Of a stretch of DNA of 64,000 nucleotides, positions 8,901 through 17,700 are shown one piece after another. Source of the DNA: Myxococcaceae bacterium (GTDB taxonomy: Bacteria > Myxococcota > Myxococcia > Myxococcales > Myxococcaceae); assembly GCA_016926755.1 (NCBI GenBank), contig JAFGNZ010000184.1:1-64000 (forward strand), given 5' to 3'. Every line of letters starts with the position of its first letter. The first letter of the stretch is position 1. The position numbers and the translations under genes are program-made. Under the pieces are notes generated by a model. That model was not told where the DNA came from and did no database searches. It saw only the letters and a list, made by a program, of their open reading frames with translations.

Positions 8901-9465
8901 TGGGCTTCGGTTTGGCCGCGGTCTCCGCTGGCGAGGGGGGCTCCATCGTGGGCTCGGCCAATGCCATCCTGGCGGACTCCTCGGGAGCAGCCATCTCCCG
9001 CAATGCCGCCCTCGGCCGCGGAGGGGGAGGGGGAGGGGGAGGGGCCCCGCTGGCTCCGGGCGGCGCGTTCTCGACCTCTCCCCCGAGCACTCCTCCGACG
9101 ACTCCTCCGACCACGCCTCCCTCCACGCCGCTTTCGACGCCGTCCTCCTCTCCTTCTCCTTGGGGCTCCTCCTCGGGGGCCCCCCGGCCGGCGCGCTCGA
9201 GCTCGGCGACTTGTGCCTCGGTGAGCACCTGGGGATCGGCCACGGAGTCCCGTAGCTCCGCGAGGTCCACCTCACCCGTGTCCGCCTGGCCTGGCGCCGC
9301 GGAGGGGGCCGTCAGTCCCGCCTTCTTGAAGCGCTCGACCTCCTCCCGGGCGACGGAAGGGGGAGCCGGTGGGGGCGGTGGGGAGCCGCCAGGGGTGCTG
9401 CGAGAGCAGCCCGAGAGGAGGAGCCACAGCGACAGCAGGGTGGTGGAGGCGCGGGTCAGGTGCAT
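5923..9465 (-). CDS. Large lipoprotein with VIT, von Willebrand A, TPR and DUF2135 domains
   Basis: An 1180-residue protein. A lipoprotein signal ends LLLSGC, with the lipidated Cys at residue 20. A disordered region up to about residue 200 contains Gly/Val repeats and a run of eight prolines. Next come a VIT (inter-alpha-trypsin inhibitor) domain at about 215-420 and a vWA domain at about 495-680. The vWA metal site keeps DTSLS (D at about 502), the DxSxS signature. TPR-like helices span about 840-1010. A DUF2135 module ([12 protein letters not shown]) lies at about 1055-1160. VIT-vWA proteins are thought to bind protein partners in a Mg-dependent way at the cell surface. The gene stands alone between convergent and same-strand neighbours. 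Confidence 0.88.
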   Translation of the reverse strand: MHLTRASTTLLSLWLLLSGCSRSTPGGSPPPPPAPPSVAREEVERFKKAGLTAPSAAPGQADTGEVDLAELRDSVADPQVLTEAQVAELERAGRGAPEEEPQGEGEEDGVESGVEGGVVGGVVGGVLGGEVENAPPGASGAPPPPPPPPRPRAALREMAAPEESARMALAEPTMEPPSPAETAAKPKPKGGEPDKAPTPVLPKVEAAPRAAKVLITDESGRYQPLKARAVRVVTYIQGSRARTVVDHLFENDTGRTLEGTFYYPLPGGATVAGFALYSGAVAVDTPSLFQSSELLPPLGEGSGKVEELGAAAPPSPPGAKRSWGERLEARIVEQKRAREVYEEVVRRNVDPALLEWAGAATFSARVFPLPPKSLKRVVIAYEQTLLFDGQRLRYTWPLPPGAGQGLQVSARVHVDPRHAGEVTVQPTLAGKPRVLGAWQAYDFPKLQGDGALAVALTPRSADADVLVGKDAAGLPGQAFHARVRLPARLTSGAEGPPTGRAVLVVDTSLSVEDGNAWALQAATLRALLEKDPTLKEYAVLLFDVRPRWLHGPGWRTNDAARRQETFSELESVFLEGASHVDGVLEELDRAGREWLKPAQPGERVTAFLLSDGNATWGQGRVEALVANHPSVETLRWLSYRFGETAVNQELFDALARASDGRVVNVLSGSEVEAAARAHRAASVVLARVEVKGAEVKDLVVAGRPRLVFPGQELQVAGRLPGDGAAQLEVVTRAGEEERVLRVPLPSDEDSPFAPRAWAELFVSRLVSLDDERLDRMVVALSQHYRLANARASMLVLESEGDYTRYSVRNEQVDLEDLEGLRRKEEDQRRDKLLGIALDEVPDSGRQVVRRLGELRGQLGALLRRQPLKDEPYAGGEERLQAELHYRKARRENRDDVLVYEAIARKRAFSGDTWGAVRALSSPVELRPKDAEALRLVGYGMLALGQYPAAAELFEHVRLNRPFEAQAFLEEALALDAAGRHSEAARNYEIILARTWARRAFEVKTTAAYHYARMLAALARHPRAEAIAGLLRARRDELAKHKQLETAMDFRPIDYQLTTHWNSDGTDIDLWVIEPDGERCFYSHKETTLGGKLFWDVTDGLGPELYHARKAAPGPYYVVVHYYGNNSPRYVVPTALLLVSDRGAFTPEDEYRRRFQVRILPKNNALLLLRREEMVPLAKAR
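9022..9044. repeat. Simple AGGGGG repeat inside the vWA lipoprotein gene
   Basis: Nearly four copies of AGGGGG in tandem encode the poly-proline run of the overlapping lipoprotein on the minus strand. Such G-runs can slip during replication, and a change not divisible by three would break the gene. Confidence 0.8.
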
Positions 9466-9529
9466 GCCCGGAGGACGTTAGCCCATCGCGCGTCGCTCGC
9501 GCGCGAGGGCCTGTCCCCGAGGCTCCGGC

Positions 9530-10807
9530 TCAGTCCAGGCTCGCGCTCACGTCGGGGTGCCGCGTCCGCAGCAGCTCCAGGTGGCGGCGTCGGGCGTCGG
9601 CGACGGCCAGGTTCCAGGCGCCCGCGAGCAGGCCCAGCAGCAGGCATCCCCCCCAGAGGACGGAGCTGCCATGGTGGCCCAGCACCCAGCCGCCGACCGC
9701 GGGCGCGAGGCAGAAGGCGAGCCCCCAGGCCATGGAGAAGGCGCCCTGGTAGCTGCCGCGCAGCTCGGGAGGGGCCAGGTCCGCCACCACGGCGAAAGAG
9801 ACCGTCGCCCCGAGGATCTCCCCCAGCGTCCACACCCCCACCGCGAGCATGGCCAGCGGCACCGTGAAGGACAGCGCGTGCAGCCCGAAGCCCAGGCCGG
9901 CGAGCACCGCGGCGAGCGCGAGCACGGAGGAGCGGCGCCATGGGGCGACCATACGGGCGATGAAGGGCTGCGCCAGCACGATGAGCGCGCCGTTGACGAA
10001 CATCACCGCGCCGAACTCCGCCGTCCCCATCCCCCGCGAGCGCAGGTCCAGGGCGAGCGCCACGTGGTGCTGCAAGAAGACGAACGCCACCAGGAAGGTG
10101 GGCAGCCAGAAGGCGAGGAAGGTCCGATCCAGGAAGGGCGCGGGCGAGGGCAGCAGCGAGCGCGAGGAGGAGCGCCGCGTGAGCGTCTCCGGGACCTTGA
10201 ACCAGACGAAGCAGCCGTAGAGGAAGGTGGTGAGGGCATCCAGCACGAAGAGGGTGAGGAAGCCGCCGCGCGCCACCAGGCCGCCCAGGGGCAGGGCGAT
10301 GGCGAAGCCCACGTTCACCACCCAGTAGAGCAGGCCGAAGGCGCGCGTGCGATCCTCGGGCGGCACCACGTCCGAGATGGCCGCGGAGACGACGGGCCGG
10401 TACATGTCTCCGAGGAGGCCGAGCGTGAAGGCGGCCACCCGGATCCACATCGGCTCCTGGGAGAAGCCCAGGAACAGCATCGCCGCCGCGCCGAGCCACA
10501 GCCCCAGGGACAGCGCGACGCGACGCCCCAGCCGGTCCGCCAGCGTTCCGCCCAGCGGCCCGGAGAGCACCGAGCCCGCGCCGTACAGCGAGCCGACGAG
10601 GCCGGCCTGCGCCATGGTGAAGCCCCGCGCGCTCGTCAGGTAGAGCGCCATGAAGGGCACCACGAAGGTGCCCAGCCGGTTCACCAGCGTCCCCGTCCAC
10701 AGGATCCAGAAGACCGTGGGCAGCCCGCCGACGGTGAGGCGCACCTGCTCCACGAGTCGGGAGCGGAGGGTCGTGAGGGAGAGGGAGGCCATGCCGGGGC
10801 GCAGCAT
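9530..10807 (-). CDS. Major facilitator superfamily transporter (drug-efflux type)
   Basis: A 425-residue protein with about 12 hydrophobic helices, the normal size for the family. Motif A between helices 2 and 3 is intact (GGTLADRLGRR, residues about 86-96). The helix-1 region WILWTGTLVNRLGTFVVPF resembles the MdtH/YceL-type multidrug exporters. It should act as a proton-driven exporter in the inner membrane; the substrate cannot be read from the sequence. Starts at residue 1 or residue 6 are possible, and neither has a clear ribosome site. A LysR-type regulator remnant lies just upstream on the opposite strand, so the pair may once have been regulated together. Confidence 0.88.
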   Translation of the reverse strand: MLRPGMASLSLTTLRSRLVEQVRLTVGGLPTVFWILWTGTLVNRLGTFVVPFMALYLTSARGFTMAQAGLVGSLYGAGSVLSGPLGGTLADRLGRRVALSLGLWLGAAAMLFLGFSQEPMWIRVAAFTLGLLGDMYRPVVSAAISDVVPPEDRTRAFGLLYWVVNVGFAIALPLGGLVARGGFLTLFVLDALTTFLYGCFVWFKVPETLTRRSSSRSLLPSPAPFLDRTFLAFWLPTFLVAFVFLQHHVALALDLRSRGMGTAEFGAVMFVNGALIVLAQPFIARMVAPWRRSSVLALAAVLAGLGFGLHALSFTVPLAMLAVGVWTLGEILGATVSFAVVADLAPPELRGSYQGAFSMAWGLAFCLAPAVGGWVLGHHGSSVLWGGCLLLGLLAGAWNLAVADARRRHLELLRTRHPDVSASLD

Positions 10808-10857
10808 GCGTCAGCGGGCGACGGCCTCCAAGGGGCTCGGGGATTTCTCGGAGGTTC

Positions 10858-11046
10858 ATGCTGGCGGTTCACCGCGAGTTGCAGCACAACGCGCGTGTGC
10901 GTGCCGTCCTCCACTTCCTGGCTGAGCTCGTCCAGCGCGAGCGCTCGCTCATCTCTGGTGGGGGGCTGCTCGCGCCCGTGCCGGAGCCCACCGCGCCACC
11001 CCGGTCCTCGGGCGTATCCCGCAAGCCGAAGGCTCGGAGCGCATGA
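10858..11046 (+). pseudogene. C-terminal remnant of a LysR-type transcriptional regulator
   Basis: The frame reads LAVHRELQHNARVRAVL, then HFLAELVQRERSLI. This matches the last helix of LysR-family effector domains (usual form: W-L-x-x-H-x-x-L-R-x-x-x-R-V-R-A). No helix-turn-helix or remaining effector domain is present upstream, where the start of the MFS gene lies only 50 bases away. The frame then continues through about 25 non-homologous residues and overlaps the start of the AEC permease gene by four bases. It is probably a deletion scar. LysR genes often flank AEC and MFS transporter genes, which fits the location. Confidence 0.55.
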
Positions 11047-11945
11047 TCCCGGTCATCGGCCTGCTGGGGGTGTGCCTGGTGCTCGGCGTGCTCGCCCGAG
11101 GCAGCGGACGGTTCCCGCCGCAGACGCCCCTGGTGCTCAACTCCTTCGTCCTCGCCGTGGCCCTGCCGCCGCTGGTGCTGCGAGTGGTGCACCGGCTGGA
11201 GTTCCGCCCGGAGCTGCTGGCCGCTGCCGCGTCTCCGTGGATCATCTTCCTGGCGGCGGTGGCCTTCTTCCGCCTGCTCGGCCCGCGCCTCGGGCTGGGG
11301 AGGGTCTCGGTGGCCGCGCTCGTGCTCACCGGTGGGCTGAGCAACACCGCCTTCGTCGGTCTCCCCATGGCCGAGGCGCTGCTTGGCCGCGAGGGGCTCG
11401 CCGTGGCCGTGGTGGTGGACCAGCTCGGCGCGTTCCTCGTGCTCGCCACGCTGGCGACCCTCTTCGCCGCGCGGGCCTCCGCTGGAGACGCGAGCCCGCG
11501 GCCGGTGATGCTCCTGCGCAAGGTGGCGCTGTTTCCGCCCTTCGTGGCGCTCGTCCTCGCGCTGGCGCTGCGTCCGTGGGCCTTCCCGGGCTGGCTGGAC
11601 ACGGTGCTGGAGCGGCTGGGCTCGACGCTCACCCCGCTCGCGCTCTTCTCGGTGGGCTTCCAGCTCAAGCTCGGCGGGCTCCGCGCGCGGGCGGGGGCGC
11701 TGACCCTGGGGCTCGGCTTCAAGCTGGTGCTGGCGCCGGCCCTCGTGGTGCTCGGGTTGTGGGCGCTGCCGGTGGCGCCCATCGTCCTCGAGGCCACGGT
11801 GCTCCAGAACGCCATGGCCCCCATGGTCAGCGGCGCCATCCTCGCCTCCGAGCACGAGCTGGACCCGGAGCTGGCCGCGCTCATGGTGGGCTTCGGCATC
11901 CCCCTGAGCTTCCTCACCGTGCCCCTGTGGGTGTGGTGGGTGTGA
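11043..11945 (+). CDS. AEC family transporter (auxin efflux carrier-like permease)
   Basis: A 300-residue membrane protein with eight to ten hydrophobic segments in the two-bundle pattern of the AEC family (bacterial malonate, malate or unknown-substrate permeases). Typical features are the N-terminal helix (MIPVIGLLGVCLVLGVLAR), the Gly/Asn kink LTGGLSNTAFVGLPM at about residues 98-112, and a C-terminal bundle with QNAMAPMVSGAILA. The substrate is unknown. The first helix is close to the start, as expected. A broken LysR gene directly upstream may have been its regulator. Confidence 0.85.
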   Translation: MIPVIGLLGVCLVLGVLARGSGRFPPQTPLVLNSFVLAVALPPLVLRVVHRLEFRPELLAAAASPWIIFLAAVAFFRLLGPRLGLGRVSVAALVLTGGLSNTAFVGLPMAEALLGREGLAVAVVVDQLGAFLVLATLATLFAARASAGDASPRPVMLLRKVALFPPFVALVLALALRPWAFPGWLDTVLERLGSTLTPLALFSVGFQLKLGGLRARAGALTLGLGFKLVLAPALVVLGLWALPVAPIVLEATVLQNAMAPMVSGAILASEHELDPELAALMVGFGIPLSFLTVPLWVWWV

Positions 11946-12074
11946 CGAGTGGGGGCTATATGTCCCCGCCCATGAGAGCCACTCCCAAGTGGGAGCACGC
12001 CACGACTCTCGCACAACCAGCCCGTGGCGCCAGGGGTTCAGCGAAGCAGCGGCGGCACGGGCACTCCAGGGGTA

Positions 12075-12284
12075 CTAAGCGTTGGCCGTGGTGGCGTAGG
12101 ACAGCTCCAGGCCATTGCCCTTCACCCGCATGCGCGGGCGCGACAGCCAGTGGCACTTCGGGCAGTAGCTGTGCGCTCCGGCGGGAGTCGCGCGGATCGT
12201 CACGGCCCCACCGCACAGGAGGCAGCCATCGGCGAGGGTAAACTCGGCGAAGCGCTCGCCGTTGATCTCAGGGATTGCATTCAT
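12075..12284 (-). CDS. Small two-CxxC zinc-ribbon-like protein
   Basis: A 69-residue protein. The start at 12284 was preferred because the 29 residues before it look non-coding. Two knuckles, CLLCGG at about residue 22 and CPKCHW about 20 residues later, make a four-cysteine zinc-ribbon arrangement. The flanking strands (AVTIRATPAGAHSY) suit a beta-hairpin. No enzyme domain is attached. Similar small ribbons act as nucleic-acid- or protein-binding modules, but no specific role can be given. The ribosome site is weak. Confidence 0.6.
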   Translation of the reverse strand: MNAIPEINGERFAEFTLADGCLLCGGAVTIRATPAGAHSYCPKCHWLSRPRMRVKGNGLELSYATTANA

Positions 12285-12489
12285 GTCTTTGAGGTAACGC
12301 AGAATCCGGGCACCACAAGTGCGGGGTTTGATACGGCCGCTCATCCGAGAGCAGCCAGCCAGGCAAGCCACCCTGAATTCCTTACGGAGCTTCTCCTAAC
12401 GCTCACCCGCTCACGCTGCAATCCCGCGAAATGTCAGGTGGGGACTGGCACGCCTCTTTCAAGAAGCGCCCGTGGAGGGGGATGGGCGC

Positions 12490-12717
12490 ATGGTGGATAT
12501 CGAGCAGGTGGTGCTCCTCCGCGATCGACGTGGCTGGAGCGTGAAGGTGGTCCTGAGACAGGGGAACGCGCGGCGCTATCGCTATCGCAGCGAGGCCCAG
12601 GCGCGCTACTTCGCGGCCGTGTTCGCGCTGGGGCCCCGGGTGCTGCCGCCGGCTGCTCGCTCGGAGGCCCGGAAGCGGAAGGGGGCGAAGGCGGCCACAC
12701 TCCCGGTGGAGGGCTGA
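12490..12717 (+). CDS. Small conserved-type hypothetical protein
   Basis: A 75-residue protein starting MVDIEQVVLLRDRRG. The ATG at 12490 was preferred over an in-frame GTG 18 bases earlier because GGAGGGGG precedes it at the usual distance. The first 50 residues form an amphipathic beta/alpha unit with many Arg residues (GNARRYRYRSEAQARYFAA). The tail is basic and Lys/Arg rich. A nucleic-acid-binding role is conceivable but unsupported. No family was recognised. Confidence 0.6.
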   Translation: MVDIEQVVLLRDRRGWSVKVVLRQGNARRYRYRSEAQARYFAAVFALGPRVLPPAARSEARKRKGAKAATLPVEG

Positions 12718-12810
12718 GCGGCCAGCACCCCCCAGGCCTGTCGGCGGCTGCTTTCCGCTACCCATGCGGGCAGGTTTCGGAGAGGCTGCGGCCGTTCGCA
12801 GGAGCTGACC

Positions 12811-13092
12811 ATGAGCGATCCATCCAAGCCCTTCATCCTCCCCCCCCAGCGAGAGCAGATCACCTCCGAGCCGGACCCCGGCGGCCGCTGGTCCGACAAG
12901 TTCCCGGACATGATCGGCTACAAGAGCCAGGGCGGCGGCAAGGTGCCCGCGGATTTCCAGTGGACCACCAACCCCAAGCAGTGGCAGGAGGAGCTGACGC
13001 CGAAGACGCTCGCCAGCCGCTACCAGCAGCTGCGCGTGCTGCCCGCGACGCGGACCACTCCCGCGCTGCCCGAGGGCACCCAGAAGGAGTAG
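12811..13092 (+). CDS. Small hypothetical protein
   Basis: A 93-residue, Pro-, Gln- and Lys-rich soluble protein (begins MSDPSKPFILPPQREQ). AGGAG lies seven bases before the ATG. There are no cysteines, signal peptide or membrane segment. Trp and aromatic residues in the middle (GRWSDKFPDMIGYKSQGG, then FQWTTNPKQWQEEL) suggest a small folded core with flexible ends. No family was recognised. It converges on the gene at 13112, with 19 bases between the stops. Confidence 0.55.
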   Translation: MSDPSKPFILPPQREQITSEPDPGGRWSDKFPDMIGYKSQGGGKVPADFQWTTNPKQWQEELTPKTLASRYQQLRVLPATRTTPALPEGTQKE

Positions 13093-13111
13093 GCCCGCCT
13101 GGGGCGCGGCC

Positions 13112-14272
13112 TCAGTGGAACGGCAGCGCCGCGAGCCGCTCCCGGAACATCTCCAGCGTCTCTCGCAGCTGCGCCTCTTCGAGCCCCTCGCCCGGCGCCC
13201 GGCGGTTCTTGCGCAGGAACGTGTCGAAGGCGGCCGAGCGCCCGTAGAGCTCGCTCGCCCGATCCAGCGCCTCGAGCAGCACCCGCTCGGCTCCGGGGGA
13301 GCCCAGGTACAGGTGCATCGAGGCCTGCTCCAGCCGCGCACCGCACGCGGCCCACACCGTGCGGTCATGCACCGTGAGCACCTGGTGGGTGAGCTCCTCG
13401 GCCACGCGCTCCAGCGTCGCGAGGAAGGGCTGCAGCTGACGCGGCAGCTCCTCTCCTTCCAGGCGAGGCTGGCTGGCCAGCTCCCGGAGCCGCTCGCGCA
13501 GCTCCACCAGCTCCTGCTTGTCACGCATGCGCAACGTGAGCGAGGCCGACATCGTCGCGAAGGCCCCCAGGCTCTCCTCCAACTGGCGCGCCAGCGCGGG
13601 CAGCCCCTCGGGGCCCGTGCGCGCCACCCGCTCGAGCTTTCCCTGCAGCGAGCGGCGCAGATCCACCGCCGCGCCGCGCAGCGCCACCGCCGCGGCCTCC
13701 TGCTGCCCATGGCCGGGCACCACCTCCTCGCGGCTCACGTCCCCGAAGGCCGTCGCCGTCAGGTACACCAGGTCGCCAATCCGCGAGCGGAAGTCCAGGC
13801 GGAAGGCCTGCAGCTCGGTCATCAGCGCCCAGCGATCCGTCACCACCTCGGGGCGACGCACCCGCTCGCCCAGCTCCGCCACGCGCCGCGCCAGCCGCTC
13901 AGCGCTCGTCTGGAGGACGACCTCCACCTCTTGCCCCAGCCGCTCGTCCGCGCTGGCCGGTGGCGGCCGCCAGCCGCTGTCCTTGCCCGCCGCCCGCTCC
14001 GGCGCTGGGAACTGCTGGCGGATGACCGAGATGAGGTGGTTGACGTCCACCACCGTGTCCCGCAGGGCTGGCGCCATCGTCTCCCACAGCGAGAGGTCAG
14101 CCCCGTCCGGCTCGACCGTGGTGGGCTCGTACTTGATGATGTTCAGGTGGCTCAGTCGCTCGACGGCCACCGCCGCTGCTCGGCAGACATGCTCCAGTCG
14201 CTCGGCGAGGTGTCGGTCCGTCAGCCCGTCGAGCAGCGCCTGGAGGCGCGGGGGAAGGGTATCTTGAGGCAT
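13112..14272 (-). CDS. Hypothetical helical protein
   Basis: A 386-residue protein of unknown function that is almost entirely alpha-helical, with many Leu, Arg and Glu residues and several stretches suited to coiled coils. The ATG at 14272 (MPQDTLPPRLQALLDGL) was chosen; an in-frame GTG at 14311 would add 13 residues, and neither has a clear ribosome site. There is no signal peptide, membrane helix or catalytic motif. The pattern of long helices resembles structural or adaptor proteins. It stands alone on its strand. Confidence 0.7.
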   Translation of the reverse strand: MPQDTLPPRLQALLDGLTDRHLAERLEHVCRAAAVAVERLSHLNIIKYEPTTVEPDGADLSLWETMAPALRDTVVDVNHLISVIRQQFPAPERAAGKDSGWRPPPASADERLGQEVEVVLQTSAERLARRVAELGERVRRPEVVTDRWALMTELQAFRLDFRSRIGDLVYLTATAFGDVSREEVVPGHGQQEAAAVALRGAAVDLRRSLQGKLERVARTGPEGLPALARQLEESLGAFATMSASLTLRMRDKQELVELRERLRELASQPRLEGEELPRQLQPFLATLERVAEELTHQVLTVHDRTVWAACGARLEQASMHLYLGSPGAERVLLEALDRASELYGRSAAFDTFLRKNRRAPGEGLEEAQLRETLEMFRERLAALPFH

Positions 14273-14488
14273 CCTGGGCTTCACAAAGAGCGGTGGGGGA
14301 TTGTTACCCACGGTGCCGTGGGTTCGGGTGGCACGCTAGCGCAACTCCACCAAAACCCCTCGATTCGCGTGTGCGACGGGGCTAGAGACGGGGCGCCTTC
14401 CGCCCCTGGAAATCCGCATGCGCCTGCGCTTCACCGCCCTCCTCCCATCACCGCTCCCGCCGCTCCTCCGGGCGAGGCGCCGCTGCTC

Positions 14489-14713
14489 GTGGGCCTGCGG
14501 TTGGATCTCGGTGCCAAGGGCCAGGGGCGGCTGGCCATCACGGGCCGGGACGCGGTGCGCGTGGCGCTGAACCTGGAGGGCCTCTCCCCGAAGGACGTGG
14601 GCGTGGTGGACTCCGCGGCGAAGAAGGGGCTCAGCGAGTACGACGCGCACCAGGCGGGGGTGCGCCAGCGCGTCGCCACCGGCTTGGCCGAGCTGCAGCG
14701 CGCCATCACCTGA
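14489..14713 (+). CDS. Small hypothetical protein or 3' gene remnant
   Basis: The frame from GTG 14489 gives 74 residues with credible protein character (GLRLDLGAKGQGRLAITG, then RDAVRVALNLEGLSPKDVG and a helical tail). No ribosome site is visible. The frame extends upstream without a clear start. A signal-peptide-like start (ATG at 14418, MRLRFTALL) lies in a different frame. It may therefore be a frameshifted exported protein, a truncated gene, or a short real gene. Confidence 0.35.
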   Translation: MGLRLDLGAKGQGRLAITGRDAVRVALNLEGLSPKDVGVVDSAAKKGLSEYDAHQAGVRQRVATGLAELQRAIT

Positions 14714-14783
14714 GCAACGACCTGGAGTAGGCGGGCAAGCACGCCGCCCCCGACCCGGCATAGAGTGGGCCGGGGAGGAAGAC

Positions 14784-17700
14784 ATGAAAGTCCGGTCCCG
14801 TCGCTGGCTCCTCGCCGGCGGCTTCGGAGGCGTGCTCGCCGGTGTAGCGCTGGCCATCATCACCTCGCAGGTGTGCCTGTCCGCGTGGATCTTCCAGGGC
14901 GTGCGTGTGCCGCAGTGTCCGGAGGGGCGCTTCCGACAGACGGCGAGCCTGCGGGTGCATGGGCTGGCGCGCGAGCGCACCGGCACCGTCTACGTCTGGG
15001 CCCTGGCCCACGGCGCGGGGCGGCTCCGAGGCGAGGAGCTGCGGGCGCAGGTCCGGCGGGTGGAGGCCCAGCTCGTGCTGCTGGACGGCGCGGGCCAGGA
15101 GACGCCGCTGAAGCCGGAGAAGGGCTGGGAGCGCGAGGAGGATGGCGGCCTCTCCGCGGAGGTGAAGCTGCCCGCGCTGCCGGACGGGGACTACACGCTG
15201 CGCGCCCGGGTCATCACTCCGCTGGGCACCGACTCGGTGGACGCCGCGCTTCCCCTCTACGCGCCGGCGCGCATCCATGTGCTCACCGACCGGCCCCTCT
15301 ATGAGCCGGGCCACCGGGTGCAGTTCCGCGCCGTGGCGCTGCGCGCCAGGGATCTGGGTCCCCTCGACGGGCGCCCGGGAACCTGGAGCGTGGTGGATCC
15401 CAACGGCGAGGTGGTGCTGGAGGAGCGCGCCCCGGCGGGCCCCTGGGGCGTGGTGTTCGGCGCCTTCCCCCTGGATCGCGGCGCGCCCACGGGTGGGTGG
15501 CGGGTGCGCTGGGCGAGCGGCGCCGCCAGCGGTGAGGCTTCCTTCCAGGTGGAGCCCTTCACCCTGCCGCGCTTCCGCGTGGAGGCCTCCAGCCCGCGGC
15601 CCTTCTGGCGCGCGGGGGAGACGCCCGCCGTGGAGGGCCAGGTGCTCTACAGCTCCGGCGCGCCGGTGGCCGCGGCGGAGGTGTCCTTCTCGTGGGATCA
15701 CTCCGGCGAGTGGCCCCCTCCCTCGGAGTGGTTCGCTGGCGCGCTGCCCGCCAAGGTGCGGACGGACGCGGCGGGGCGCTTCCGTGTGAGCCTGCCGCGC
15801 GTCCCCGAGGATCTTCGCGGCCAGGCCACGCTCCTCGCCGAGCTGACGGCCGTGGATCCCGCGGGAGATGCCGTCCGCGGCGGCGTCTCCCTGCTGCTCT
15901 CCGAGGATGCCGTCGCCGTCTCCGCCGTGACGGAGCTGGAGGGCGGCCTGGTGGAGAACTACAGCAATCGCGTGTACCTGCGCGCCACCACCGCCGATGG
16001 GCAGGTGCTCCCAGGCGCCGAGGTGACGGTGAAGCGCGCATGGGATCCGAAGGATCCGGGCGTGCGCACGGTGGCGGACGAGGATGGCGTGGCGGCCCTG
16101 CAGCTCGATCCCGGCGTCCCCGTCAACGTCGTCGTCCCCGCCATGCCAGTGCGCCGCGAGCCGCTCCCGGATCCCGTGGAGCTCGGCGGCTCGGCGGATC
16201 TGCTCACCGCGGAGGAGGAGACCTCGCTGCAGGACCAGGTGGCCCTGGAGCGGTGGCCGCCGGCCTTCTATCCCTGCGCGCGCTTCGTCTCGTCCGACAC
16301 CGGGAGCGCCCAGGTGGAGCTCTCCGTGCGGGTGAGCGCCAGCGGGGCGGTGGTCGATGTGATTGGCCAGTCGGCGCCCGCGCGGCTCTCGGCCTGCTTC
16401 GCCGAGGTGGCTCGCGCCCGGACGCTGCCCGCGGGCCGCGAGCGCATGCTGCACCTGAGCTTTCAAGTCGTCGATCCCCAGCTCCCGAACCTGGAGGTCG
16501 AGGTGAGCGCCGCGACGGGGGAGGGCCAGCGGGTCGCCGAGGTGTTGAGCGAGGCGGCGCTCGACGCGCGCACCTGCCTGCCTCCGAAGCTCTCGGAGCA
16601 CTCCGCGCTGCCCTCCCTCCTCCGCTGGCGGACTCGGAAGGGCCGGACGGACATCGATGCAGGCTGGGTGCCCGCACCGAAGGAGGAGGGCGTCACCATG
16701 CTCTCCGCCGCGGTGCTCCCTTGCATCCAGGCGCGCTTCGCGCGCTTGTCGCTGTCGCGCCCGGGCCAGAAGGAGGCGACCTCCGACGAGGAGATGGAGG
16801 AGCCCCAGGAGGCCGAGGAGGCGATGGGGATCGCGCGCCTGACCGCGTTCCCCTCGGCCGGTGATGAGGAGGAGGCTCGAGCCCAGGACACCACGCGGCT
16901 CGGCTATGAGCTGCGGGTGAGCGCGCGGGTGGAAGGGGAGGAGCTCGGCTCGACGAAGCTCTTCCTGCCGCCCACGCAGCTGCCCTCCCAGCGGCTGCGC
17001 GCCTCCCCGGTGCTGGCCCGCGCCGGGGAGGCGGTGCGCGTGGAGCTGCTGCGCGGCCCCGGCTTCAGCGGCTCCCTTCCGGAGCTCCTCGTGATGGAGG
17101 CCGGCGCGACCCGGCTGGAGGCCAAGGTGGAGCTGCGCGAGCGCGTGGCGAACTTCCGCCTGCCCGCCGACTTCGAGGGCTGGGCCCAGGTGCGGTGGGG
17201 GGAGGCGCTCGCCCGCGTCTACGTGGCGCCGCGCGCGCAGCTCGCCGTGGGGCTGGTGCCGGAGAAGCCCGCCTACGCGCCCGGAGAGCTGGCTCGCCTG
17301 CGGGTGCAGACCCACGTGGATGGGAAGGAGGGCCCCGCCGCCGTGGGCCTCTTCGGCGTGGACGAGGGGCTGGCGCAGCTCGCGCCCCTCCCCGGTCCCG
17401 CGGCGCTCGGGAGCCTGCGCCCCGCGCCTACCCTGATCAGCCCCGCCTTCGGGGTGCTGGACGGACAGGCGCTCGCCATGGGCCGCATCCGCGGCGCGAA
17501 TGCCGCGGCGGCCACCCTGCTGCGCGTCCGCGAGGTGCCGAGCGTCGAGGACGCGGAGCCCTCGCAGGCCTTCACCGTCCAGGGGGCCTTCGAGCCGGAC
17601 GTGGAGCTGACGGAGCCCTTCTACCGGGTGCTCGGTGAGCTGACGGCGCAGGTGCGCGCCTGGGAGGAGAAGGCCCCCGTGGGGGAGACGCTGAGCCCCG

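Noticed and set aside
12446-12461. Sigma-54-like promoter (TGGCACG-N4-TTTCA) before the gene at 12490
   Set aside because: The -24 half is perfect but the -12 element lacks the required GC (TTTCA instead of TTGCA).
14706-17315. An 869-codon minus-strand frame opposite the macroglobulin gene
   Set aside because: Shadow frame with His/Arg/Gly-rich composition; the plus strand carries clear MG-domain sequence.
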